Shown: one piece after another, positions 9,401-16,085 of the stretch
Layout of the letters: the number at the start of each line of letters is the position of its first letter
Numbering within the stretch: position 1 is the stretch's first letter
Assembly: GCF_014650035.1 (NCBI RefSeq)
Contig: NZ_BMUE01000014.1
Location: forward strand, 1 to 64,000
DNA length: 64,000 nucleotides
Reading direction: 5' to 3'
Origin: Streptomyces lucensis JCM 4490
Lineage (GTDB): Bacteria; Actinomycetota; Actinomycetes; Streptomycetales; Streptomycetaceae
Notes under the pieces: model-generated
What the model was told of the DNA's origin: nothing
Seen by the model: the letters and a program-made list of their open reading frames with translations, nothing else
The model's database searches: none
Program-made: the position numbers and the translations under genes

Positions 9401-11088
9401 GCACCTGGCTGGTCGCGGTGCCGGACGGCGCGGAGGCGGAACGTGTGGTGGGCGCGCTGAACGGTCCGTCCTTCCAGGCGGTGCCCGTGCCCGTCGACGT
9501 CGCCTCCGCCCGCGTAACGGATCTGGTGCGGTCCCTGGGCAGTGCGCTGGCGCAGGGGGAGGTGGACGGTGTGCTGTGCCTGTTCCCGCCGGCCGGCGGC
9601 GGGCGGGACGGCACTCCGGCGGCGGCGCTGGCCGCCACGCGGGCACTGGCGGACGCCCTGGACGAGCTGGGGCTGACGGTTCCCCTGTGGATCGGCACCC
9701 GGGGCGCGATGGCGGCGCACGAGCGGGATCCGGCGCCCGACCCCGCGCAGGCGATGTTCTGGGGTCTGGGCCAGACGCTGGCCGCCGAACGGGTGCAGCG
9801 CCGCTTCGGGCTGGTGGACCTGCCGGGCGGGGCGGGCGCGGCGGACGGTGACGTCCTGGCCGGGTCGGCTCCCCGGCTGGCCCGGCTGCTGGCGGCCGGT
9901 ACGGAACACGACCAGGTGGCACTGCGCCCCTCGGGCACGCGGGTGCGGCGGCTCGTGCCGGGCGGGCACCAGGGCGGGCGGGACGCCGACGGCCGGCGGT
10001 GGCAGCCGGCCGGCACGGTGCTCGTGTGCGGGTCGCTGCGGTCGGGGCCGGGCGCGGAGGTCGCGCGCTGGGTGGCCGGGCACGAGGGCGCCCGCGTCCT
10101 GGCCGTCCCGCCCCCCGGGCAGGCCGCGGATCCCGTGCCGGCCGGACTGCGGGACGAGCTGGGCGACCGGCTGGTCGTCGCCGACGCCGACCTCACCGAC
10201 CGGCCGGCCGTCGCCGCGCTGCTGGCCTCGGTCCCCGAAGAGCTGCCCGTGACGGCGGTGATCCACCTCGCCGCACCGCTGCCGGACGCGGAGCCGCGGC
10301 CTTCGCGGCCGCCGTCCCCGACCCAGGTGCCGGCCGACGTCGTGGCCGCGGTCCATCTGGACGAGCTCACCCGCGGCCTGGAGCTGACCGCGTTCGTCAC
10401 GGTCTCTTCCCTGACCGGTGCCTTCGGGCTCCCCGGCTTCGGCGGCGAGGGTCCCGCCCACGCGGCGCTCGACGCCCTCGCCGCCGGCCGCAGGGCCCGG
10501 GCACTGCCCGCGCTGTCCCTGCTCGTGGCTCCCTGGGACGAGACCGTCACCGCGGGCGCGGGCGGCCCCGGCGTCACTGGCGCCGCCCCCGAGGACGTCA
10601 CCGCGCTGCTGGCCCGCGCCCCGCAGCTGGGAGAACACACGCAGGTGGTGGCCGACTTCGACTGGGAGCGCCTCGTCCCACGCCTGGCGGGCGGTCGCGC
10701 CGGCGGACTGCTGCTCGGGGTGCCGGAGGCGCGCCGGGCCCTGGACGCCACCCCGCACGCGGACGGCCCGGTGCCGCGCGGGCTCGCCGACGTGCCCGCG
10801 CCGGAACGCCTCGGCTTCCTCCTGGACCTGATCCGCCGTCAGGTCGCCTCGGTGCTCGGCCACGCCGACCCCGGGGCGATCGCGGACGACAGCGACTTCA
10901 TCGGTCTCGGCCTGTCGTCGTTCACCGCCCTGGAACTGAGCACCCGGCTGCGCACGGCGGGCATCGACGTGTCCACCGCCGACGTATACGACCACCCGAG
11001 CCCGGGCGCCCTCGCCGGGCACCTGCACGCCCGCATCGGTGACGCCGGCACCCCGTCGGCGTCCGCCCCTGTCCTGGAGGCCACATGA
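6403..11088 (+). CDS. Terminal polyketide synthase module: docking-KS-AT(malonyl)-inactive KR-ACP, no thioesterase
   Basis: This 1561-aa protein starts with a short coiled-coil docking helix (about 3-30) that should pair with the C-terminus of the preceding PKS. KS has Cys207 in VDTACSSS, with EGHGTGT in place of the usual EAHGTGT. AT has GHSVGE (Ser665) and HAFH (765-768), the malonyl-CoA signature. The KR region looks dead: the NADPH loop reads CGSLRSGPG instead of TGGTGTLG, and the Tyr/Asn positions align with Glu1349 and His. The C-terminal ACP has the unusual LGLSSF, with the phosphopantetheine Ser at about 1506. No TE or reductase domain follows. The chain should therefore leave as a beta-ketoacyl-ACP, which is the substrate a tetronate-forming KASIII needs. 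The stop overlaps the next start as ATGA. Confidence 0.96.
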   Translation: MTDQQKLVDYLKWVTADLHRTRLRLEELESGVREPIAIVGMSCRYPGGVRSPGDLWRLLAEGTDAVSSFPSDRGWDTARLYHPDPGHPGTSYAREGGFLYDAAEFDADFFGISPREAMAVDPQQRLLLEASWEVLEGARIDPGTLRGSRTGVFTGVMYGDYGARLMGSDAQEYEGLVGNGSAGSVASGRVSYTFGFEGPAVTVDTACSSSLVALHLACQALERGECSLALAGGVTVMATPMLFVEFSRQRAMAPDGRCKSFAASADGAGWAEGVGMLALERLSDARRNGRTVLAVVRGSAVNQDGASNGLTAPNGPAQQRLIQQALARAGLSAADVDVVEGHGTGTTLGDPIEAQALLATYGRNRPGGRPLWLGSVKSNIGHTQAAAGVAGVIKMVEAMGHEELPRTLHVDAPSPHVDWEAGGVRLLTEPVAWPRGDRPRRAGVSSFGIGGTNAHVILEEAPRAEERGEPEGREGPVPARRGGAVPWILSARSAAALRAQAGRLRAFVAGAPGLCVTEVGRSLATTRALLDHRAVVVAEDREEFVRRLGFLAEGEPAGNVVEGVAAAGGIGFLFSGQGSQRLGMGRQLHQAFPVFADALDEVCQRLEPLLGRSLKQVMWAARGSAEATLLDQTAHTQAALFAVEVALFRLLHHYGLRPDVVMGHSVGEVAAAHVAGVLSLTDACTLVAARGRLMQELPPGGAMVAVEAEEGEVAEALDGLGGGVSVAAVNGPRAVVVSGDEDAVLSVADGFSSRGRRTSRLRVSHAFHSPRMDPALHEFGQVARSLTYHAPRIPVVSNVTGDLATDGQLCDPGYWVAHARHAVRFADGVATLYAQGVSVCLELGPDSVLAPLAAGCLAPGTPAPVAVLNARRPEPQTLLAALGHAHVRGADVDWAAHYAEYGTGTVALPTYAFQHRRHWIDAAPRGAGAGSGTAPEARFWTAVERQDLDALGADLHIGEDGLAALKTLLPALAGWRRRQRRHLRLDWEPVADPDGSARAGTWLVAVPDGAEAERVVGALNGPSFQAVPVPVDVASARVTDLVRSLGSALAQGEVDGVLCLFPPAGGGRDGTPAAALAATRALADALDELGLTVPLWIGTRGAMAAHERDPAPDPAQAMFWGLGQTLAAERVQRRFGLVDLPGGAGAADGDVLAGSAPRLARLLAAGTEHDQVALRPSGTRVRRLVPGGHQGGRDADGRRWQPAGTVLVCGSLRSGPGAEVARWVAGHEGARVLAVPPPGQAADPVPAGLRDELGDRLVVADADLTDRPAVAALLASVPEELPVTAVIHLAAPLPDAEPRPSRPPSPTQVPADVVAAVHLDELTRGLELTAFVTVSSLTGAFGLPGFGGEGPAHAALDALAAGRRARALPALSLLVAPWDETVTAGAGGPGVTGAAPEDVTALLARAPQLGEHTQVVADFDWERLVPRLAGGRAGGLLLGVPEARRALDATPHADGPVPRGLADVPAPERLGFLLDLIRRQVASVLGHADPGAIADDSDFIGLGLSSFTALELSTRLRTAGIDVSTADVYDHPSPGALAGHLHARIGDAGTPSASAPVLEAT

Positions 11089-12560
11089 ATCACCCCGTCG
11101 TCGTCGCAGGAGCGGGCCCCGTGGGCCTCATGCTCGCCGCCGAGCTGGCCCTGGCGGGCGTGCCGGCGCTGGTGCTGGAGCGGCAGACCGGGGCCGGGGA
11201 GGAGGCGCCCGGCATGGCGATCAACTCCGCCGTCGTCGAACTGCTCGCCCAGCGCGGGATCATGGACGGCCTGCTCGGCGACGGCATGGAGTTCCCCCGG
11301 GCGCACTTCGCCCACATCTGGCTCGACCCGGCGACGCTGGCCGGGGCCCACCCGTACACCTTCCTGGTGCCCCACCAGCGGGTGCGGCAGCGACTGGAGG
11401 AGCACGCGACCAAGGCGGGGGCGCGGGTGCGGCGCGGCGCCGAGGTGGTGGGCCTGCGCCAGGACGCCGGGGGCGTCGAGCTCGACGTGCGCCAGGGGGG
11501 CGGGACCGAGGTGATCCGTGCCGCGTACGTGGTGGGCTGCGACGGCGCGCACAGCGCGGTGCGGGACCTGGCCGGCATCGGCTTCCCCGGTGCCGACGAG
11601 GTCTTCCACGGGCTCGTCGGCGACCTGGACGTCGAGCCGGGCGACCCGCTGTGCGACCAGCTGGGCGTACACCAGCACGACGACGGGTTCTTCACGGTCG
11701 GCCCGGTGTCGCAGAGCGTCCTGCGGGTGACGACCGGAGAGTTCGACGCGGCGCCGGACGACCCCGCGGCCCCGGTGACGCGGGCGGAACTCGCCGCACA
11801 CGTGAGGCGCCTGACCGGTGCGGAACTCGCCACCCGAGGTGCGCCGCGGTGGCTGTCGCGCTGGACCGCCGCCACCCGGCAGGCCGAACGTTACCGGCAG
11901 GGCCGGGTGTTCCTCGCCGGCGACGCGGCGCACGTCCACTTCCCGTTGGGCGGGCAGGCGCTGAGCACCGGCATCGAGGACGCCGTCGACCTCGGCTGGA
12001 AGCTGGCCGCCCGCGTCCGGGGGCGGGCCCGTGACGAACTCCTCGACACCTACCACCAGGAACGGCACCCGGTCGGCGCCCGTGCCTGTGCCACGACGCG
12101 GGCCCAGATGGCGCTGCTGCGCCCGGGCGGCGGCACCGGGCCCCTGCGACAGCTGCTGACCGAACTGGTGCGGCTCGGCGAGGTCAACGATCACCTCGTG
12201 GCGCTGGTGGGCGGCCTCGACATCCGCTACCCGTCGCTCGCCGGCGAGGACGGTCACGCCCTGGTGGGGCGCAGGCTGCCCCGCACCGAGCTGGTGACGG
12301 GCCGTGGACCGGTGACCGTCGGCGAGCTGCTGCACTCCGGGCACGGTGTCCTGCTCGACCTGTCGCCGGGCGGTGGGCTCCGGGAGCCGGTGGCCGGCCG
12401 GTGCGAGTGGATCGACGTCGTGGCCGCGGAACCCGTAGAGGGCCTGCCGGAGGGGGTCCTGCTGCGGCCGGACGGCCGGGTGGCATGGGCGGGAGCGGCC
12501 TCCGACCGGGCGGGGCTCACCGCGGCCGCCGCCCGCTGGTTCGGCCCGGAGTGCGACTGA
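11085..12560 (+). CDS. FAD-dependent oxygenase-like protein; candidate PyrE3/ChlE3-type decalin cyclase
   Basis: This 491-aa protein belongs to the aromatic-hydroxylase (PHBH-like) flavoprotein fold. It shows GAGPVG (9-14) for the FAD ADP moiety, GCDGAHSAVR (151-160) and the second FAD motif AGDAAHVHFP (278-287). The segment after it reads GGQALSTGIEDA, where true hydroxylases usually have GGQGMN. It is translationally coupled to the terminal PKS through an ATGA overlap. In spirotetronate pathways, homologues of this fold (PyrE3, ChlE3) catalyse a [4+2] cyclisation that makes the trans-decalin without net oxidation. The location beside an AbyU-like protein and the tetronate genes makes that role the best guess. 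A normal hydroxylase or epoxidase remains possible, since motif reading cannot separate the two. Confidence 0.85.
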   Translation: MNHPVVVAGAGPVGLMLAAELALAGVPALVLERQTGAGEEAPGMAINSAVVELLAQRGIMDGLLGDGMEFPRAHFAHIWLDPATLAGAHPYTFLVPHQRVRQRLEEHATKAGARVRRGAEVVGLRQDAGGVELDVRQGGGTEVIRAAYVVGCDGAHSAVRDLAGIGFPGADEVFHGLVGDLDVEPGDPLCDQLGVHQHDDGFFTVGPVSQSVLRVTTGEFDAAPDDPAAPVTRAELAAHVRRLTGAELATRGAPRWLSRWTAATRQAERYRQGRVFLAGDAAHVHFPLGGQALSTGIEDAVDLGWKLAARVRGRARDELLDTYHQERHPVGARACATTRAQMALLRPGGGTGPLRQLLTELVRLGEVNDHLVALVGGLDIRYPSLAGEDGHALVGRRLPRTELVTGRGPVTVGELLHSGHGVLLDLSPGGGLREPVAGRCEWIDVVAAEPVEGLPEGVLLRPDGRVAWAGAASDRAGLTAAAARWFGPECD

Positions 12561-12580
12561 ACGTCCCGGCCCCGCGCACC

Positions 12581-12627
12581 GCACGGTGGCCCGTGACCAG
12601 GAGGTTCCTGGTCACGGGCCACCGTGC
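12581..12627. terminator. Perfect 22-bp hairpin between convergent genes (bidirectional terminator)
   Basis: The arms at 12581-12602 and 12606-12627 are exact reverse complements (each contains GGCCCGTGACC or its complement) around a 3-nt GGT loop. The hairpin lies 20 bp after the flavoprotein stop and 41 bp beyond the stop of the convergent small gene, so it can end transcription from both sides. Confidence 0.85.
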
Positions 12628-12668
12628 TGTCACCGCGCCGCCGCGGCCGCGTGGCCCGGCCGGCACGT

Positions 12669-13265
12669 TCACGCCATGGCGAACGACGTGCGGTAGCGGG
12701 GCGGCCGCTGCGTCGGGTCGTCGATGGTCAGCGTCATGAAGCCCACCTTCCCGCTGAACCTGCCGGACGTCCCGGTGAGCTGGAAGATCTGCGTGTAGCC
12801 GTGCAGGATCGCGGTGCCGTCGACGACTCCGTGCGTCTCGAAGGTGCCGCCGTCGAACTCCGTTCGGCTGCGGTGGTACTGCCACATGTGCGGCGCCATG
12901 GACAGGACGCGCGCGGAACCGGTCACCGTGCCGACCCGGTTGCCGTCGGCGTCGAAGAAGCCGTCCTGGTACTCGGCGAGCGCCGCGGCACCGTGGGTGC
13001 CCTCGTCGTGGATGGCCATCTTCTCGATCACCTCGGTCAGGTTCTCGACGATGATGCACCGTTCGAGGGCCTCTTCCGCCGAGTCGCGGGCGGGGTCGTA
13101 GACACCGGCCGCCGCCGCGGCGGCCAGTGCCAGGTCGCGGGGCTCGACCAGGCTGGACGCGGGCATCCGCCCCTGAAAGGCCAGCTGTCCCGAGTCCAGG
13201 GCCCGCTGGTCGAGTCCTTCCGGCGCCGTCGCACCGGCTTCCACGGTCGTCTCACTGTCAGGCAC
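12669..13265 (-). CDS. AbyU/PyrI4/ChlL-like beta-barrel protein, candidate spirotetronate cyclase (Diels-Alderase)
   Basis: This is a 198-aa protein with a GTG start preceded by GAGGGAG. The N-terminal 60 residues are Ala-rich and look flexible. Residues 70-197 have the alternating short-strand pattern of the allene-oxide-cyclase/AbyU eight-stranded barrel, including EYQDGFFDADGNRVGTVTG (98-116), an aromatic-rich MWQYHRS (127-133) and the late GTSGRFSGKVGF (165-176). The last resembles the conserved GVSGRYLGLTGF region I recall for AbyU. Known members fold the linear tetronate so its exocyclic methylene and a diene close the spiro-cyclohexene ring by an intramolecular [4+2] reaction. It is transcribed convergently to the flavoprotein and lies 100 bp downstream of the deacetylase-like gene on the same strand. 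A different calycin-like barrel function cannot be excluded by eye. Confidence 0.78.
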   Translation of the reverse strand: MPDSETTVEAGATAPEGLDQRALDSGQLAFQGRMPASSLVEPRDLALAAAAAAGVYDPARDSAEEALERCIIVENLTEVIEKMAIHDEGTHGAAALAEYQDGFFDADGNRVGTVTGSARVLSMAPHMWQYHRSRTEFDGGTFETHGVVDGTAILHGYTQIFQLTGTSGRFSGKVGFMTLTIDDPTQRPPRYRTSFAMA

Positions 13266-13365
13266 TCGGCCGCTCCCTCTTGTGCCGGCGCTCGTCGCCG
13301 CCGCTGGCTCCTGTCACGGGCCAGCATGGGATCCACGGCTAAAGCACCCCTAGGGCCCCGACGGG

Positions 13366-14520
13366 CTACGCGTGGGCCACGCTCGGGACGCTGAGGAAGG
13401 CCTCCCAGCCGCCGGCCGGGGCCTGGCCCACGCCGAGCGTGCGGAGCTTGCGCAGCACCGCCGGGTCCTGGACGTCCAGCCAGTCCACCAGTTGCCGGAA
13501 GGACACCAGTCGCACGTCCGCCTGACCGGCGATCTCCCCGATCACCTCCTCGACCGCGTCCATGTAGATCCCGCCGTTCCACTGCTCGAAGTGGTTGCCG
13601 ACGAAGTACGGTGCCCGGTTGTTCTCGTAGGCGCGGCGGAACCCGGCCAGGAAGGCGCCCTTGGCCTCCTTCTTCCAGGCCGGGCGCTTCGCGGGGTCGC
13701 CCTGGAGGACTCCGCCGGTCTGCTTGAAGAGGATGTTGTAGTCCATCGACAGCACCTGGGAGGTGTGTCCGGGGAAGGGTATGGACTGCAGCGGCAGGTC
13801 CCACAGGCCGCTCAGCCTGCCCGGCCATACCTGCAGTCCGCCGGGGGAACTGGCGTCGTACCTCCAGCCCAGTTCGGCGGCGGTCGGCAGCAGGTTCTGC
13901 CGTCCCTCCAGACAGGGGGTGCGGCCGCCGACCAGTTCCTTGCGGTAGTCGAAGGGCAGTGGCGGCAGATCGGTGAAGCCGGTGTTGGTGCGCCAGTGCG
14001 TGACGAAGTCGACCGCCTGGTCGATCTCGCTGCGCCAGTCGGCCGGCGACCAGCGGCCGACACCGTCGGGGCCGCAGAAGTGACCGTTGAAGTGGGTGGC
14101 TATCTCATGGCCGTCCAGCCAGGCCAGGCGGAGTTGTTCGAGAGTGGAGCGGATGTGCGCGTCGGTCAGGAAGCTGATGTCGGACGCGCCCACCGGGTGC
14201 CGCGGGGGGTGGTAGAGGTTCCGCTTGCTCTCCGGCAGCGTGTAGATGCCGCTGAGGAAGAAGGTCATCGCGGCGCCGTGGTCGAGCGCGACCTTGCGGA
14301 AGCGTGAGAAGAGCTTGGTGTCCAACTGCGCCGACCCGTCCCAGGAGAAGACCACGAACTGCGGGGGCGGCCGGCCGGGGATCATCCGTTCCGGCTTCGG
14401 CTGTCCGGGCTGCGGGCCGGTGTCCGCCGTCGAGCCGTCGCCGATCGGGATGTTTCTCGGCCGGTCCTCGTAGGCGTTCGCGGACACAGGGGCGGAGCTG
14501 CTGCGTGCGGCGGCCTCCAT
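13366..14520 (-). CDS. NodB/polysaccharide-deacetylase-like protein in the tetronate cluster
   Basis: This 384-aa protein has its start fixed by GAGGAGGAACCATG. After a disordered, Pro-rich N-terminus (1-50), residues 54-63 read FVVFSWDGSA, where NodB proteins have FTFDDGP. THFNGH (142-147) supplies the HxxxH metal-binding pair of the carbohydrate esterase 4 fold. The C-terminal half keeps a NodB-like layout (GNHFEQWNGG). The first Asp of the DD pair is Trp here, as in some degenerate members. There is no signal peptide, which argues against cell-wall chitin or peptidoglycan as substrate. Its place between the AbyU-like gene and the divergent tetronate operon suggests a tailoring or regulatory role, but I cannot name a reaction. 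Confidence 0.7.
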   Translation of the reverse strand: MEAAARSSSAPVSANAYEDRPRNIPIGDGSTADTGPQPGQPKPERMIPGRPPPQFVVFSWDGSAQLDTKLFSRFRKVALDHGAAMTFFLSGIYTLPESKRNLYHPPRHPVGASDISFLTDAHIRSTLEQLRLAWLDGHEIATHFNGHFCGPDGVGRWSPADWRSEIDQAVDFVTHWRTNTGFTDLPPLPFDYRKELVGGRTPCLEGRQNLLPTAAELGWRYDASSPGGLQVWPGRLSGLWDLPLQSIPFPGHTSQVLSMDYNILFKQTGGVLQGDPAKRPAWKKEAKGAFLAGFRRAYENNRAPYFVGNHFEQWNGGIYMDAVEEVIGEIAGQADVRLVSFRQLVDWLDVQDPAVLRKLRTLGVGQAPAGGWEAFLSVPSVAHA

Positions 14521-15047
14521 GGTTCCTCCTCGGTTCGGACGCGGTTGACGAGGCTCGTCACCCCGGGGACCGGACGTCCGTGAGAAACCGGTGGAGCGCG
14601 GCGTCCGGCAGCGGCCGCATGCCGTGCGCGCTGGACCGGCGCTGGTCCACGCCGTAGGTCGGTGGGGGCCGCACGGACGCGGGGCGTGATGCGGGGCGCC
14701 GGGAAGGGCGACGCGGGGCGCCGGAGGTCCTGAATGCCGCACAGGCCGCCCGCCGGGCGAACTCCCGTCCCGCTGACAGGTGATTCCTCCTCTTCGAGCC
14801 TCGCACGAGCAGGCGGCACATGCATCCTCTGGGGGCTGTCCCGTCACCGCGTCCGCGAAAGACCAGCTTTAGCGGCGGCGCCGACGATGGGCGGCGTGCA
14901 CGGCCGGCCACCGGCGTGCACAGCCGACGGCGGGCACGCACCACCGGCGGCGGGCGCGCACGACCACGGCAGGCGTGCGCGCCCCCGCGTGCGACGCCGT
15001 CCAAGCCGCCCGTGATCCAGGCCGCGCAGGGGCCGATGGAGGAACCG
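14521..15047. promoter_or_regulatory. 527-bp divergent promoter region between the deacetylase-like gene and the tetronate operon
   Basis: No credible gene is seen. Near 14679, 14691 and 14713 the word GCGGGGCG recurs (the last two as 12-bp copies, GCGGGGCGCCGG, starting 22 bp apart). The right half holds the 20-bp iteron-like array described separately. I could not find a convincing -35/-10 pair. The KASIII start is set by GGAGGA at 15038-15043. Confidence 0.6.
14893..14980 (+). repeat. Five direct repeats of GGCGYGCAC at about 20-bp spacing
   Basis: The 9-mers begin at 14893 (GGCGTGCAC), 14913 (GGCGTGCAC), 14933 (GGCACGCAC), 14953 (GGCGCGCAC) and 14972 (GGCGTGCGC). The spacings are 20, 20, 20 and 19 bp, close to two helical turns, so all copies face the same side of the helix. 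The array ends about 70 bp before the first gene of the tetronate operon, where a pathway activator would bind. Confidence 0.65.
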
Positions 15048-16082
15048 ATGAGGGACGCACCCGACATCTATGTACGGTCGGCCGGCACCGCCCTGCCCGG
15101 CCCCGCCGTGGACAACGCCGCCCTGGCCCGGCGCTTCGGGATGCCCAGGGCCTGGGAGGAGTGGGTCGAGACGTTCGTCGGCACCCGCCGGCGGCACTTC
15201 GCCGTCGACCTCGCCACCGGTGACGTCCGCTTCAGTCTCGCCGACCTCGCGGAGAGCGCCGCCCGGCGCGCCCTGACGGCGTCACGGACCGAGGCGTCCG
15301 GTGTCGATCTGGTGGTGATGGGAACCTCGTCGCCCGATCTGCTCATGCCCGCGACGGTGAACACCGTCGCCGACCGTCTCGGCATCGACGGCGTGGCCAC
15401 CTACCAGCTGCAGTCCGGGTGCGCGGGCGCGGTGCAGGCCCTGGACGTCGCCGTCCAGATGCTGCGGACCGGGCGGCACCGCACCGCCCTCGTCCTGGGC
15501 GCCGACTCCTGCGCGAAACACCTGGACGTCACCATGGACGCAGCGCGCCTGCCCCCGGCGGAACAGATCAACGGCGCCCTGTTCGGTGACGGCGCCGGCG
15601 CGCTGGTGCTGAGCACCGAGGCGTCCGCGCAGGCGGTGGCGGTGCGCCACGTGCACAACCGTCTCGTCGGCCTGGGCCGTGAGCCGGGGCAGGTCATCGA
15701 CTGGTACGGGCGGGCCGACCGGGACCGCGAGCGGCCCCCGGTGGCCGAGGACTACAAGGCGATCGAGGAGTCCGTGCCCGTGCTGGCCGCCGAGGCGGCC
15801 CGTGCGGTGCTCGGCGCGCTGGACTGGAAGGAGACCGAGCTCGACTACCTGCTGCCGCCCCAGCTGTCCGGCCGGATGACCGACCGGATCGTCGCCCACC
15901 TGGGTCTGGACGGCGCCCACGAGGTGTCCTGCATCCGGGACACCGGCAACACGGGGAACGCGCTGCCTTTCTTCCAGCTGGAACAGCTGCTGCCCCGCAT
16001 GGTCACCGGGGACCGGGCCCTCGCCGTCGCCGTCGAGTCGAGCAAGTGGATCCAGGCGGGCTTCGCGCTGGAGAAGGTCTGA
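15048..16082 (+). CDS. KASIII-like synthase for tetronate ring formation (RkD/ChlM/Agg1 type)
   Basis: This is a 344-aa thiolase-fold protein. The start at 15048 follows GGAGGA; an in-frame ATG at 15036 lacks such a site. Cys125 sits in QSGCAGAVQ, and the GNTGN segment (300-304) supplies the Asn. At the place of the KASIII HQAN histidine the sequence reads LLPPQLSGRM (268-277), so His is replaced by Pro. In tetronate pathways this enzyme joins glyceryl-S-ACP to the PKS-bound beta-ketoacyl chain, forming the C-C and C-O bonds that release the tetronate. It is the first gene of the five-gene cassette, and the next gene follows after 3 bp. The preceding PKS lacks a thioesterase, consistent with release by this protein. 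Confidence 0.92.
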   Translation: MRDAPDIYVRSAGTALPGPAVDNAALARRFGMPRAWEEWVETFVGTRRRHFAVDLATGDVRFSLADLAESAARRALTASRTEASGVDLVVMGTSSPDLLMPATVNTVADRLGIDGVATYQLQSGCAGAVQALDVAVQMLRTGRHRTALVLGADSCAKHLDVTMDAARLPPAEQINGALFGDGAGALVLSTEASAQAVAVRHVHNRLVGLGREPGQVIDWYGRADRDRERPPVAEDYKAIEESVPVLAAEAARAVLGALDWKETELDYLLPPQLSGRMTDRIVAHLGLDGAHEVSCIRDTGNTGNALPFFQLEQLLPRMVTGDRALAVAVESSKWIQAGFALEKV

Positions 16083-16085
16083 GCC

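Noticed and set aside
4256..11028. Long minus-strand open frames opposite the PKS genes
   Set aside because: Arg/Pro/Gln-rich low-complexity translations typical of antisense frames in high-GC DNA; the PKS frames hold all domains.
10800..11088. Possible thioesterase at the end of the terminal PKS
   Set aside because: The frame ends shortly after the ACP; no GxSxG or hydrolase core is present.
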